From positions 3,348,001-3,412,000 of the forward strand of contig NZ_JAPJDC010000001.1 of assembly GCF_026241855.1 (NCBI RefSeq): a DNA stretch of 64,000 bases. The letters run 5' to 3'. The translations under genes and the position numbers were made by a program. Below, in pieces: positions 1 through 8,073 of this stretch. The notes below the pieces were generated by a model. That model saw only the letters and a program-made list of their open reading frames with translations, ran no database searches and was not told the DNA's origin. Each line of letters starts with the position of its first letter. Within the stretch, counting starts at the first letter, position 1. The stretch comes from Curtobacterium flaccumfaciens pv. betae (GTDB lineage Bacteria; Actinomycetota; Actinomycetes; Actinomycetales; Microbacteriaceae).

Positions 1-744
1 GTCGGCCGCACCGTCGACCAGGCCGGCCGACTTGATGGTGCCGCCCTGCTCCTCGGAGCCGATGTACCAGAGCTCGTACGTCTTGCCCTTCGGCGCCTGC
101 TCGACACCGTCGAGGATCACCGCGGACTTGCCGAGGTCGTTCGACCACACGACCGTCGCCGAACCGCCGCCCGCGACCTTGGTCGTGGTGCGCTGGAAGT
201 CCGACGCGGCGTAGATGCGGTCGAGGCCGCTCGAGGCCTGCGTGGTGCCGGTGCCGGAGCCGTTCGGGTCGAAGATCGATCCGACGCCGAGTCCGCCGAA
301 GAAGACCGCGGCGACGGCAGCTGCGGCCGTCAGCATGACCGCCGGACGCTGGAACCAGCGGCGGCGAGCCTCGGAGGAAGCCCGGCCACCGGCGGTGGGG
401 CCGTCGGCGATCGAGGCGACGTGCCTGGCGGGCTCGGGACGGGCCTCCTGGACGGAGGGGGTCTCGGCGACCGGGGTCCGATCGACCGTCGTGTCGGCGA
501 GGGGTGCGGCCTGGGGGGTCGTGGCGATCTGGGCCAGCAGCGACGCCTTGAGCGACGCGGGCGGCTCGATCGGTGCGACGGCGTAGGCGAGCTGCAGCGC
601 GGTCTCGCGCAGCGAGTCGTTCTCGGCCTGCAGCTCGGGGGACGTCCGGAGGGCGTCCTCGAGGAGCGCGCGCTCGTCGTCGGACAGCGCGTCGAGGGCG
701 TGGGAACCCGTCATCAGTGCGGGGTCGTCGTGGCGTTCGGTCAT
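1..744 (-). CDS. rskA: RskA-type anti-sigma factor (3' end beyond window)
   Basis: The gene runs off the left edge, so only the first 248 residues are visible. The N-terminal ~70 residues form an acidic helical region of the kind that binds a group IV sigma factor, without an HxxxCxxC zinc motif. A single membrane segment lies at about residues 134-158, followed by the extracytoplasmic RskA C-terminal domain with the typical YELWYIG stretch near 223-229. The ATG overlaps the stop of the sigma gene in ATGA, so the two are translationally coupled. Known family role: sequesters SigK at the membrane until regulated proteolysis frees it. The inducing signal cannot be read from the sequence. Confidence 0.9.
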   Translation of the reverse strand, partial: MTERHDDPALMTGSHALDALSDDERALLEDALRTSPELQAENDSLRETALQLAYAVAPIEPPASLKASLLAQIATTPQAAPLADTTVDRTPVAETPSVQEARPEPARHVASIADGPTAGGRASSEARRRWFQRPAVMLTAAAAVAAVFFGGLGVGSIFDPNGSGTGTTQASSGLDRIYAASDFQRTTTKVAGGGSATVVWSNDLGKSAVILDGVEQAPKGKTYELWYIGSEEQGGTIKSAGLVDGAAD

Positions 745-1340
745 GAGGTCACCCCCATCTCGTCTCGGAGTCGGATCATCCCGTCACGGAGACGGGTCTT
801 GACGGTGCCGATGGGGACACCGAGGTGTTCGGCCATCTCGCTGTGCGAGTAGCCGCCGTAGTACGCGAGTTGCACGGCCTGCCGCTGGAACTCGGTGAGC
901 TTCGCCAGCGCTCGGCCGACGCGCTCGTGCTCGATGCGGATCTCGACGGACTCGGAGACCTGGTCGAAACCGGCCTCGAGGTCGCGGATGCCGATCTTGG
1001 TGTCGCGGTCGTGCGACGACTGCGAGGCACGGACCCGGTCGACCGCTCGGCGGTGGGCCATGGTGAGGACCCAGCTGGCCGCGGTACCGCGCTTCCGGTC
1101 GAAGCGGGTGGCCTGCTGCCAGACCTCCAGGAAGACCTCCTGCGTGACCTCTTCCGACTGCGCGCGGTCCCGGAGGAGGCGCGTGATCAGACCGAGGACC
1201 CGACCGGAGAGTGCGTCGTAGAGGTCCGCGAAGGCGGCTTGGTCACCGGCGGCGACCCGGGCGAGGAGGTCGTCCGGCGATGCCTGAGCTGGCTCTGACG
1301 AGCTCCAGCGTTCGGTGTCGCTATCCACGAGGGCAAGCAT
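741..1340 (-). CDS. sigK: ECF RNA polymerase sigma factor, SigK type
   Basis: A 199-residue group IV sigma factor. Region 2 spans about residues 35-105 (LYDALSGRVL onward) and region 4 about 145-195, with the helix-turn-helix SHSEMAEHLGVPIGTVKTRL. An ATG at 1340 preceded by GAGAGGAGGG is chosen; longer in-frame extensions lack a ribosome site and look non-coding. It is the first gene of a two-gene operon with the RskA-like anti-sigma factor, and that pairing is why SigK is preferred over another ECF group. A candidate SigK-type promoter about 170 bases upstream suggests autoregulation. Confidence 0.93.
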   Translation of the reverse strand: MLALVDSDTERWSSSEPAQASPDDLLARVAAGDQAAFADLYDALSGRVLGLITRLLRDRAQSEEVTQEVFLEVWQQATRFDRKRGTAASWVLTMAHRRAVDRVRASQSSHDRDTKIGIRDLEAGFDQVSESVEIRIEHERVGRALAKLTEFQRQAVQLAYYGGYSHSEMAEHLGVPIGTVKTRLRDGMIRLRDEMGVTS

Positions 1341-1515
1341 TGCAGGTTTCCCTCCTCTCGGTTGCTTTCGTTGACCAGGCGGGTAGCACGAAGCCTCCGC
1401 ATGGGCGGTCGAGACGAGGGGCCGGCGTGACCCACAGGGAATTGACCGGCGGTGCCGGTCCGGGTCACACCGGGCCTCTCGCTTCGTGACGGGCATTCCG
1501 ACCGTCACGCAGATG

Positions 1516-1547
1516 ATTCGGCGCGGTCCCCGCTGTGGATTGGATGG
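1516..1547 (-). promoter_or_regulatory. Candidate SigK-dependent promoter of sigK-rskA
   Basis: On the minus strand CCATCC (1542-1547) overlaps CAATCC (1537-1542), and both precede CCGAAT (1516-1521). The known mycobacterial SigK consensus is CCATCC, a 16-17 base spacer, then CCGAAT. Here the spacer is 20 with CCATCC or 15 with CAATCC, so the match is good in sequence but imperfect in spacing. Autoregulation is inferred. Confidence 0.45.
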
Positions 1548-1678
1548 GGGTCGGGATTTCTCGGCAGGATGGGCGCGGCGGGCCTTCGAAGGGGTTCCCG
1601 CGGGCACGCCCGGGCCGGTTCTGTCCACCATGAGTGAACAGGGTCGAGTGATCAGCCAGCGTCTCGTAGACTTGGTGT

Positions 1679-1770
1679 CGCCGGGCCGCAGCAAGCCCCG
1701 GGCTCCAAAATTCGCCGCTTCGAGCGGCCTCGCGCCGAGAGGCGCTTCTGCGGCCCGGTCTTTTCATGCC
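1679..1770 (+). ncRNA. Candidate structured small RNA with U-rich 3' end
   Basis: This sits in the 494-bp gap between sigK and the next gene. The ends CCGGGCCGCAG and CTGCGGCCCGG pair over 11 bp and enclose GCCGCT-TCG-AGCGGC, GCGCC-GAGA-GGCGC (a GNRA loop) and a weaker AGCC/GGCT hairpin, giving a multibranched fold. TCTTTTC follows at once, as at an intrinsic terminator. TAGACT at 1667-1672 could be the -10 box of a plus-strand transcript. I do not recognise a known RNA family. The fold also exists on the minus strand, where it could be part of the 3' end of the upstream gene, so orientation is uncertain. The rest of the gap holds the sigK promoter and a partial family C repeat near 1798-1835. 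Confidence 0.33.
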
Positions 1771-1834
1771 CGGATGCGTTCCGGACTGCTGCACGGCCCC
1801 TGGAGGCCCGGTGCGGGTCCGTCCCGCCGCGTGC

Positions 1835-2464
1835 TCAGTCCAGGCTGTCGCGGCGCCAGAGCGCCGCCGCCTCGGTCAGGTCGGCCGCCAGCTCCGTCAG
1901 GCGGAGCGCCCGCGTCGTGAGTTCGCTCGCGCGCTCGGACGCGACCAGGTCCGACTCGTCCGCCACGGCGGTCGCGCCGGCGGCGGTCAGACGACAGAAC
2001 GACGCCCCGCGGTCGAGCGCCACCGCGAGGTCGCCCGTGTAGAGGCCGTGCAGGATGCGGTCGGCGAGCGTCAGGATCTCGGCCGGGCCCGTCGGTTCCT
2101 CGGCACCAGCGACCGCCTGGTCGATCGTGCCGATCTGCGCCGTGCCCCGCTCGAACAGGTACGCGATCTCCTCCGGGTTCTGCCGGATGACGATGCGCAC
2201 CAGGTACACCCGCCAGAGCGCCCCCGGCAGGGTGTGTGCCCCGACCCGTGCCCACAGCTCCGCGATGGCGTCGATGCCGTGCACGTCGGTGTAGGTGACG
2301 AGCCGCTCGACCACGGCGGGGTCCGGGTCTTCGCGCACCCGGTGCAGCAGTGCGTTCGCGGTCTCGTGCGCGACACGGTTCACCAGCGCCGGGTCCTCAC
2401 CGCCCTGGATGGCGGCGAACTCGGCGTCGGTGAAGTGGACGGGACGGTGGTGATCGCGAGGCAC
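1835..2464 (-). CDS. Conserved hypothetical protein
   Basis: A soluble, mostly helical protein of 209 residues that I cannot assign to a named family. Start chosen at the GTG (2464) that begins VPRDHHRPVHFTD; upstream in-frame codons lack a ribosome site. It is rich in charged helices, has no signal peptide or membrane segment, and ends in a leucine/alanine-rich helix. Coding statistics are ordinary for the window. It is transcribed toward the sigK operon but separated from it by almost 500 bp. Similar proteins probably occur across Microbacteriaceae, but that is recollection, not a search. Confidence 0.75.
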   Translation of the reverse strand: MPRDHHRPVHFTDAEFAAIQGGEDPALVNRVAHETANALLHRVREDPDPAVVERLVTYTDVHGIDAIAELWARVGAHTLPGALWRVYLVRIVIRQNPEEIAYLFERGTAQIGTIDQAVAGAEEPTGPAEILTLADRILHGLYTGDLAVALDRGASFCRLTAAGATAVADESDLVASERASELTTRALRLTELAADLTEAAALWRRDSLD

Positions 2465-2591
2465 CGCAGCAGTGTAGGCGCGGCCGGTGACACGCCCGCG
2501 TCCCGTTCGCCCAGAACGCAACGGCTGCGCCACGCGTACCGTGTTGCGGCAGGGAGGCGCTCCTCCCTGCACGTGAAGGAGAGGATCTTCC

Positions 2592-2753
2592 ATGAACGCC
2601 CTGCTCATCATCCTGGCTGTGATCGCAGTCATCCTGCTGTTCGTCGGCGGGTTCGCCGCGAGCCTGAAGTTCCTGCTCTGGGTGGGCATCGTGCTGCTCG
2701 TCATCGCGGTCATCGCGTGGCTGCTGCGCTCGCTCACCGGACGTCGGGGCTGA
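2592..2753 (+). CDS. Small hydrophobic membrane protein
   Basis: A 53-residue protein made almost entirely of two membrane helices (about residues 3-23 and 27-45) and ending in a short basic tail, LLRSLTGRRG. The start has a clear ribosome site, GGAGAGG, eight bases upstream. It resembles the small DUF2207/DUF5670-like hydrophobic peptides common in actinobacteria, but no function can be stated. It is divergent from the gene to its left and lies just before tRNA-Lys. Confidence 0.7.
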   Translation: MNALLIILAVIAVILLFVGGFAASLKFLLWVGIVLLVIAVIAWLLRSLTGRRG

Positions 2754-2806
2754 CCCGGACCGACGGTTCCTTCCTGGAGGCCCTCACCCGCTAGCCTTGC
2801 GGGTGA

Positions 2807-2879
2807 GGGCCTCTAGCTCAGTTGGTAGAGCACCGGACTTTTAATCCGAGGGTCGTGGGTTCGAGCCCCACGGGGCCCA
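2807..2879 (+). tRNA. tRNA-Lys (anticodon TTT)
   Basis: A full 73-base cloverleaf. The acceptor GGGCCTC pairs with GGGGCCC, the D-arm is GCTC/GAGC, the anticodon loop CTTTTAA carries TTT, and the T-arm is GTGGG-TTCGAGC-CCCAC with discriminator A. CCA is not encoded. The 27-43 pair is a C-A mismatch. The 3' half is copied twice immediately downstream. Confidence 0.95.
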
Positions 2880-2880
2880 C

Positions 2881-3000
2881 ACCCTCCCGAACGCCGGCTT
2901 TTCATCCGAGGGTCGTGGGTTCGAGCCCCACGGGGCCCACACCCTCCCGAACGCCGGCTTTTCATCCGAGGGTCGTGGGTTCGAGCCCCACGGGGCCCAC
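2881..3000 (+). repeat. Two extra tandem copies of the tRNA-Lys 3' half
   Basis: Two identical 60-bp units (2881-2940 and 2941-3000) each hold about 20 bp of non-tRNA sequence followed by the 3' half of the preceding tRNA-Lys, from the anticodon stem to the acceptor end. The T-arm and acceptor are exact copies; the anticodon loop region differs (CTTTTCA instead of CTTTTAA). They lack D-arms and cannot form tRNAs. The flank after the last copy again starts like a unit (ACCTTCGCGAACGCCG), suggesting growth by slippage or unequal crossing-over from an integration scar. Confidence 0.9.
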
Positions 3001-3021
3001 ACCTTCGCGAACGCCGCTGTG

Positions 3022-3576
3022 TCAGGCAGACGCTCCACCGGCGGCGATGCGGATGGCGGTGGACAGGATCGCCCCGGCCGTGGTGCCGGTCGCGACCGTC
3101 GGGTGGACGCCGTCGGAGTCAGCCGCACCGGACGCGTAGGTGCCGTCGAGGCGACGGACCGGGAACCAGGGGTCGACGAGCAGCCACCCCCGATCGGCCG
3201 TGAACCGCGCGAGGTCGCGGTTGTGGGCAAACCCGCCGGCGGCACGGTCGATGTGGTCGGCGCCGTAGTCGGTGAGGTTGGACGGTGCGACCTGCCCGAT
3301 GACGACGTGGTCGGCACCGACGACCTCGACGATCGCCGCGATGTTGTCGCGGATGGTCGACCGACCCACGCCGAGGCGGATGTCGTTGGTGCCCACCATG
3401 ACGACGAGGACGGCGGCATCCACGGGGGCCACGGCGTTCCGCACCGCCGCCGACGTCGCGCCGCTGATGCCGACACCGCTGACGAGCCGCAGATCGGTCC
3501 CGGTCAGGAACCGGGTCCAGGAGAACGAGTTCTCGGGGTTGGTGATGCTGTCGCCGGCGTAGGTGACGGTCGTCAC
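3022..3576 (-). CDS. SGNH/GDSL-family hydrolase, cytosolic
   Basis: A predicted esterase or lipase of 184 residues with the SGNH blocks in order: block I YAGDSIT with nucleophile Ser10, block III GTND with Asn64, and block V DGVHP with Asp155 and His158. No signal peptide is seen with this start. The GTG at 3576 is preceded by GGGAG at good spacing; an ATG at 3618 would add 14 residues without a ribosome site. The substrate is unknown. A second, membrane-anchored SGNH hydrolase lies divergently next door. Confidence 0.82.
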   Translation of the reverse strand: MTTVTYAGDSITNPENSFSWTRFLTGTDLRLVSGVGISGATSAAVRNAVAPVDAAVLVVMVGTNDIRLGVGRSTIRDNIAAIVEVVGADHVVIGQVAPSNLTDYGADHIDRAAGGFAHNRDLARFTADRGWLLVDPWFPVRRLDGTYASGAADSDGVHPTVATGTTAGAILSTAIRIAAGGASA

Positions 3577-3716
3577 GGGAGCTCCCAGGGTCGGTTTCGG
3601 TCGCGGGTGTCCAGCCAACCACGCCCAGGACAGCGCTCCGCGTGCCGCCAGCGGTGTTCGCGGACACTCCTCACCGGTCAGCCGAGGTGCGGATCGGGCC
3701 GCGTAGAATCCCGGCC

Positions 3717-4532
3717 GTGGCCCGACGAACCGACGGCGGATGGCCGGACGGTCCCCGTTCGCTGCTGCTCAGACGACGACGCCGGAGGCGACGCCTGGTA
3801 CCGGCTGTCGCCCTCGGCGCGATGAGCCTCGGCGTCGCCGGGCTCCTCGTCCTGCTCCCGACGGTGTCGGACGCGTGCCAGCCGGATCCGGGAGCGCCGA
3901 CCGTGTCGGCGAGCGAGGCCGCATCGGCGATCGCCGCCGGCTCGGACGTGCTCATCGTCGGCGACTCGTACACGACCGGGCGAGGCTCGTACGACGGCAT
4001 GCACGGTTGGGCGCAGGACCTCGTCACGGAACGCGGATGGGACGCCACCATCGACGGCGTGCCCGGGAGCGGCTACGTGAACACCGGAAGGTCGCACTCC
4101 TCCGCACGGACCTACATCGCGCGGATCGAACGGCACGCGTCCCTCGATCCCGAGCTGGTCATCGTGCAGGGCAGCCAGAACGACTGGCTCGTCGACGCCG
4201 CGACGCTCGAGTCCCGCGTCGAGCAGACCCTGCGAACCGCGGAGCGACAGTGGCCGGACGCGGTCGTGGTGGCGATCGGCCCCTCGGCACCGCAGCCCCG
4301 CGCGAAGACCACCGTGGCCATCTCGGCGGCGGTCGCCGCCGGCGCACGAGACGCCCGGGTGCCGTTCATCGATGCGATCGACCGGCAGTGGTTCACGTCG
4401 GCCAACAGCGCGAGCTACGCGGCGGGCGACGGGCAGCACCTCAACGACGACGGGTACCGCTACCTGGCCGACAAGATCGACGGGGCGCTCGAGGAACTCA
4501 CCAGGGCCGGGCCGAGCGAACGCTGCTCCTGA
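3717..4532 (+). CDS. SGNH hydrolase with N-terminal membrane anchor
   Basis: A 271-residue protein. A run of arginines at 19-26 precedes one hydrophobic helix at about 28-48, so it is probably exported and anchored or cleaved. The SGNH blocks follow: VGDSYT with Ser84, GSQND with Asn155, and GDGQHLND with Asp238 and His241. TAGAAT at 3704-3709 ends seven bases before the GTG, so the mRNA is probably leaderless. Likely an extracytoplasmic esterase, for example a carbohydrate deacetylase; the substrate is not evident. It is divergent from the cytosolic SGNH gene. Confidence 0.82.
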   Translation: MARRTDGGWPDGPRSLLLRRRRRRRRLVPAVALGAMSLGVAGLLVLLPTVSDACQPDPGAPTVSASEAASAIAAGSDVLIVGDSYTTGRGSYDGMHGWAQDLVTERGWDATIDGVPGSGYVNTGRSHSSARTYIARIERHASLDPELVIVQGSQNDWLVDAATLESRVEQTLRTAERQWPDAVVVAIGPSAPQPRAKTTVAISAAVAAGARDARVPFIDAIDRQWFTSANSASYAAGDGQHLNDDGYRYLADKIDGALEELTRAGPSERCS

Positions 4533-4718
4533 CGACGCGACCGGGCGCCGGGGGCCGCGGCACCGGGGTACAAGTCCTCCTCAGCTGGCTCATGGCGGAT
4601 CCCCTGCGCAGCCCAGCCCGCCCTCAGCGGATTGTTGGCATAGCGCCGATAGTGTCGTTCCCGGATCCGATCGACGGATCCTGCAGCACCGCACCACCAC
4701 GAACGAACGGGGTACACC

Positions 4719-5039
4719 GTGATCGAGCCCATCGAAGCCACGCAGACCAGCACCACCGGTGACGCGCGCCGCATCGTCGAGCTCGCAGCAGCGACCAACA
4801 CGACGATGAGCAACGAGCTCCTGCTCGACACGCTCCGCCGCAACGCCCAGGTCACGACCCGCCACATCCGCAAGGACTTCATCGAGGTCGCCACGGCCAC
4901 CGCCGTGCTCGGCTACGTCTGCCGGCAGCGCAAGGACTTCATCGCGCTCCGCGGCGACGACCCGGCATGGGCGCACGAGGTCGGCCGGTACGCGACCGAG
5001 TCCCTCGCGGTCGAGGCGCTCCGGATGCGCCGCGGCTGA
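4719..5039 (+). CDS. Hypothetical protein
   Basis: A 106-residue soluble protein starting at GTG, with no family I recognise. It appears helical, with a threonine-rich N-terminus (residues 9-33) and a basic C-terminal end (LRMRRG). A strong hairpin terminator follows 22 bp after the stop and is shared with the convergent galM gene. The upstream 186 bp hold no other clear feature. Coding bias is normal for the window. Confidence 0.7.
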   Translation: MIEPIEATQTSTTGDARRIVELAAATNTTMSNELLLDTLRRNAQVTTRHIRKDFIEVATATAVLGYVCRQRKDFIALRGDDPAWAHEVGRYATESLAVEALRMRRG

Positions 5040-5060
5040 CGCCCGGCTCCCGACACGAAC

Positions 5061-5098
5061 GACGAAGGCCCCGCCGGACACCCGGCGGGGCCTTCGTC
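5061..5098. terminator. Bidirectional hairpin terminator
   Basis: A perfect inverted repeat: GACGAAGGCCCCGCCGG, a four-base loop (ACAC), and its exact complement. It sits between the convergent ends of the 106-residue hypothetical gene and galM. There is no long T tract, as is usual for high-GC actinobacterial terminators. Confidence 0.85.
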
Positions 5099-5127
5099 GT
5101 GTCAGCGGTGCGCGCCGACCGGAGTCC

Positions 5128-6060
5128 TCAGGACCAGACGCGGCGGATCCCCCACGAACCGGTCCAGGTCTCGTCCGGCTCGAGCCAGCGCAGGCCCTCG
5201 CCCGAGTTCAGGGCGTTGGCGGGTGCCGTCATCGGTTCGACCGCGACCGCCAGGCCCTTCCCGTCGCCACGCGGGTACTCGCGCGACGTGAAGACCTGCA
5301 CGTAGGGGAACGAGGCGTCCTGCCAGAGCTCGACCCCGTCGCCCTCGGGCCCGTGCATCGTCGTCCGGCGGATCCCCTCGGCGTCCGGGGTGACGTCCTT
5401 GTACGCGGTGTCGAGGTCCGAGTCCCCGGCCCGCCGCCCCTGGCGCAGGTCGTAGGGCGTGCCCTCGACCGGCACCGAACCGTTCGGCACCTTCTGCTCG
5501 TCGACGGTGAATGCGGTCGCGGCGTCGAGCGTGACGACCAGGTCGTCGGCGGGGGTGTCACCGGCGCGCAGGTACGGGTGCGCACCGATCGCGAAGGGTG
5601 CACGGACGCCCGAACGGTTCGTGACCTCGTGCGTGACGCGGATGCCGTCGTCGACGAGTTCGTGCAGCACGCGCGTCTCGAGGGTGAAGGGCCACCCGTG
5701 CTGCGGGTGGATCGTCGCCTCTTGCTGGATCGACGTCTCGGTCTGCGAGACCACCCGGTACGGGGCGAACCGGAGCAGTCCGTGCGACGCGTTGCCGTAC
5801 TTCGGCTCCGAGACTTCGAGTTGCTGCCGCTTGCCGTCGAGCTCCCACACGCCACCGGCGACACGGTTCGGCCAGGGTGCCAGGACGATCCCGTTCGCCC
5901 CCGGCGGCTGCTCGGTCACGGGGAACGGCTCGGTGATGTCGAAGCCGGCGACGCGGAGTTCGCGGATGCCCGCGGCGACCTCGGTGACCACGGCTTCGAC
6001 GACCCCGTCGGGCCCGGCGTGGTGGAGGCGGTACTGGCCACCCGTGGGTGCTGCGGTCAT
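5128..6060 (-). CDS. galM: Aldose 1-epimerase (mutarotase)
   Basis: Interconverts the alpha and beta anomers of galactose, or a related hexose, ahead of galactokinase. It has 310 residues with the family signature residues: the substrate-binding pair NR at 65-66, His93 (ASHGLLRF), His161 (GAHPYL) and the catalytic Glu275 (AVEPMT). The start codon overlaps the stop of the DeoR-family gene in ATGA, so regulator and mutarotase form one operon, divergent from galT-galK. A purine-rich ribosome site, GGAAGGAAG, lies inside the upstream gene. Role inferred from context and motifs. Confidence 0.93.
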   Translation of the reverse strand: MTAAPTGGQYRLHHAGPDGVVEAVVTEVAAGIRELRVAGFDITEPFPVTEQPPGANGIVLAPWPNRVAGGVWELDGKRQQLEVSEPKYGNASHGLLRFAPYRVVSQTETSIQQEATIHPQHGWPFTLETRVLHELVDDGIRVTHEVTNRSGVRAPFAIGAHPYLRAGDTPADDLVVTLDAATAFTVDEQKVPNGSVPVEGTPYDLRQGRRAGDSDLDTAYKDVTPDAEGIRRTTMHGPEGDGVELWQDASFPYVQVFTSREYPRGDGKGLAVAVEPMTAPANALNSGEGLRWLEPDETWTGSWGIRRVWS

Positions 6061-6911
6061 GGGGTGTTCTTCCTTCCGGCTGGTTCGGTGTGCTGCTCGC
6101 CGTCGGCGACGATCACCTGGGCCCCGGCCGCCCGGATCGTGGCGACCGCGGCGGCGTCGGCCTCGGCGGTGACGACGACGTCGATGTCCTCGAGCGCGCG
6201 GACGACCCCGATGTGGGCTCGGCCGAACTTCGACCCGTCCGCGACCACGACGGTACGCCGGGCCGTCCCCGCGAGCATCCGCTTGGCCTCGGTCTCGGGC
6301 AGGTTCACGTTCGTCAGGCCGTGGTCGACGTCGAGGCCGGTGCCACCGAGGAACACGAGGTCGGCGGCGATCATCGGCAGGACCGCACCGTTGAAGGGCG
6401 CGACGAGTGAGTGCTGCAGGGGCCGGAGGGTGCCGCCGGTCACGATCACGGTGAAGCGCGGGACGGCTCGCTCGAGCGCGAGCGCCGTGGTGAGGGAGTT
6501 CGTGACGACGGTGACGCCGGTGAGTTCGGTGCGCGCCACGAGCGCCTCGGCGACGGCGGCGGGCGTGGTGCCGACGTCGAGGACGACGCACTCCCCCGGG
6601 CGCACCAGCGCCGCCGCCGCACGGCCGATGGCCGCCTTGGCCACCTGGTGCTCGACGGCGGTCTCCTCGAAGGGGCGCTCGGTGGACCCGGCCCCGAGGC
6701 GGACCGCACCCCCGTGCACCCGGCGGATCCGCGCCTCCTGGTCGAGGACGGCGAGGTCCTGGCGGACCGTCACCTCGCTGGTGCCGAGGGACGCGGCCAA
6801 CGCGGCCGTCCGGACCATGCCCGGGGCGCCGTCGACGATCGCGACGATGCGGTCCTGCCGCAGGGGCGCGGGCAGCGCGCCGGCGAGGAAGGAGAGGTCG
6901 GCGTCCGTCAT
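6057..6911 (-). CDS. DeoR/GlpR-family transcriptional regulator of the gal locus
   Basis: A 284-residue regulator with an N-terminal winged helix (about residues 18-75, with SEVTVRQDLAVLD as the recognition region) and the C-terminal DeoR sensor domain related to sugar-phosphate isomerases (VLDVGTTPAAVAE near 110-122, VADGSKFGR near 227-235). The effector is probably a phosphorylated sugar from galactose metabolism. The ATG at 6911 matches the usual family start; no strong ribosome site is seen. It is divergent from galT-galK and cotranscribed with galM, with direct repeats in the shared promoter region. Confidence 0.88.
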   Translation of the reverse strand: MTDADLSFLAGALPAPLRQDRIVAIVDGAPGMVRTAALAASLGTSEVTVRQDLAVLDQEARIRRVHGGAVRLGAGSTERPFEETAVEHQVAKAAIGRAAAALVRPGECVVLDVGTTPAAVAEALVARTELTGVTVVTNSLTTALALERAVPRFTVIVTGGTLRPLQHSLVAPFNGAVLPMIAADLVFLGGTGLDVDHGLTNVNLPETEAKRMLAGTARRTVVVADGSKFGRAHIGVVRALEDIDVVVTAEADAAAVATIRAAGAQVIVADGEQHTEPAGRKNTP

Positions 6912-6920
6912 GTGGACAGT

Positions 6921-6957
6921 TTCGCTTGCTTCCGATGTCCTTCGCAACGCTTCGGAT
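6921..6957. promoter_or_regulatory. Candidate operator: direct repeats in the gal divergent promoter
   Basis: TTCGCTTGCTTCCGAT (6921-6936) is followed by TTCGCAACGCTTCGGAT (6941-6957), a direct repeat with a 20-21 bp period. The pair lies upstream of the galT -10 box (TAGGCT, 6964-6969) and just before the regulator start. DeoR-family proteins often bind direct repeats, so this is the most likely binding site. Confidence 0.5.
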
Positions 6958-6975
6958 CGGCGCTAGGCTGTTCCG

Positions 6976-8073
6976 GTGATCACCAAGCGCGTGACGAAGC
7001 TCGCGGACGGCCGCGACCTCTTCTACTTCGACGACGCCGACTCGACGCTGCCCGCAGAACGCAGCATCGACGAGCGCGTGCTCGACCCGCGGCCCGAGAC
7101 GGCGCGGATGCGGCAGGACGTCCTGACGGGCGAGTGGGTGTCGATCGCGGCGTCCCGGCAGAACCGGGTGTTCCTGCCGCCGGCCGACCAGGACCCGCTC
7201 GCGCCCCAGAGCCCGGCCAACCCGTCCGAGATCCCGAGCCGCTACGACGTCGCCGTGTTCGAGAACCGCTCGCCGTCGTTCGGCCCGCTGCTCGAAGCCG
7301 ACGACGCTCCCGAGTCGCTCGAGTCCCTGAGCGACGTCGGCCTGAACCGCCAGCTCCGCTCGGTCGGCCGGTGCGAGGTCGTGTGCTTCTCGCCCGAGAC
7401 CTCCGGGTCCTTCGCCTCCATCTCCGAGTCGCGTGCCCGCACCGTCGTCGAAGCCTGGGCCGACCGCACCGCCGCACTCTCCGCGATGCCGGGCATCCAG
7501 CAGGTGTTCCCCTTCGAGAACCGGGGCGAGGCGATCGGCGTCACGCTGCACCACCCGCACGGACAGATCTACTCGTACCCGTACATCACCCCGCGCACCC
7601 AGCGACTGCTCGCGAGCATCGAACGGTTCGGCCCGGACCTGTTCGAGCAGCACCTGGCGAACGAGCGGGGTTCCGAGCGGGTCGTCCTCGCCGGCGAGCA
7701 CTTCACCGCCTTCGTCCCGTTCGCCGCGCGCTGGCCCATCGAGATCCACATGCTGCCGCACCGTCACGTCCCCGACTTCGCCGGCCTGACCGACGCCGAG
7801 AAGGACGAGCTGGCGCACATGCACCTCCGGCTCACCCGTGGGCTCGACGCGCTCTACGGCGACCCGACGCCGTACATCGCCGCGTGGCACCAGGCACCGG
7901 TGCACACCGCCCGCGACACCGTGCGGCTGATGCTGCAGATCACCTCGCCGCGACGTGCGGCGGACAAGTTGAAGTTCCTGGCCGGCAGCGAAGCCGCCAT
8001 GGGCGCCTGGATCGGGGACCTCGTGCCCGAGAAGGCGGCCGAGTTCATCCGACAGGGAGTCGAGCGCGCATGA
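6976..8073 (+). CDS. galT: Galactose-1-phosphate uridylyltransferase
   Basis: Transfers UMP from UDP-glucose to galactose-1-phosphate (Leloir pathway). The 365-residue protein has the HIT-type active site HHPHGQIYSYPY at 192-203, with His195 as the uridylylated nucleophile. The family zinc-site cysteines near the N-terminus are absent, which is common in actinobacterial forms. The GTG starts six bases after a TAGGCT -10 box, indicating a leaderless mRNA. The stop overlaps the galK start in ATGA. It is divergent from the DeoR-galM operon. Confidence 0.95.
   Translation: MITKRVTKLADGRDLFYFDDADSTLPAERSIDERVLDPRPETARMRQDVLTGEWVSIAASRQNRVFLPPADQDPLAPQSPANPSEIPSRYDVAVFENRSPSFGPLLEADDAPESLESLSDVGLNRQLRSVGRCEVVCFSPETSGSFASISESRARTVVEAWADRTAALSAMPGIQQVFPFENRGEAIGVTLHHPHGQIYSYPYITPRTQRLLASIERFGPDLFEQHLANERGSERVVLAGEHFTAFVPFAARWPIEIHMLPHRHVPDFAGLTDAEKDELAHMHLRLTRGLDALYGDPTPYIAAWHQAPVHTARDTVRLMLQITSPRRAADKLKFLAGSEAAMGAWIGDLVPEKAAEFIRQGVERA

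Noticed and set aside
1681..1760. SAM-type riboswitch on the minus strand (GGCTTGCTGCGGCCCGGC resembles its P3 region)
   Set aside because: Other conserved SAM-I/SAM-IV segments are missing and no methionine gene lies downstream.
2881..3000. CRISPR array
   Set aside because: The units are identical throughout, with no unique spacers, contain tRNA sequence, and no cas genes are present.
5128..7905. Very long reading frame (over 900 codons) opposite galT and through the DeoR region
   Set aside because: It is an in-frame extension of galM through noncoding frames of high-GC DNA; the composition is Arg/Gly-rich and it conflicts with well-supported genes.
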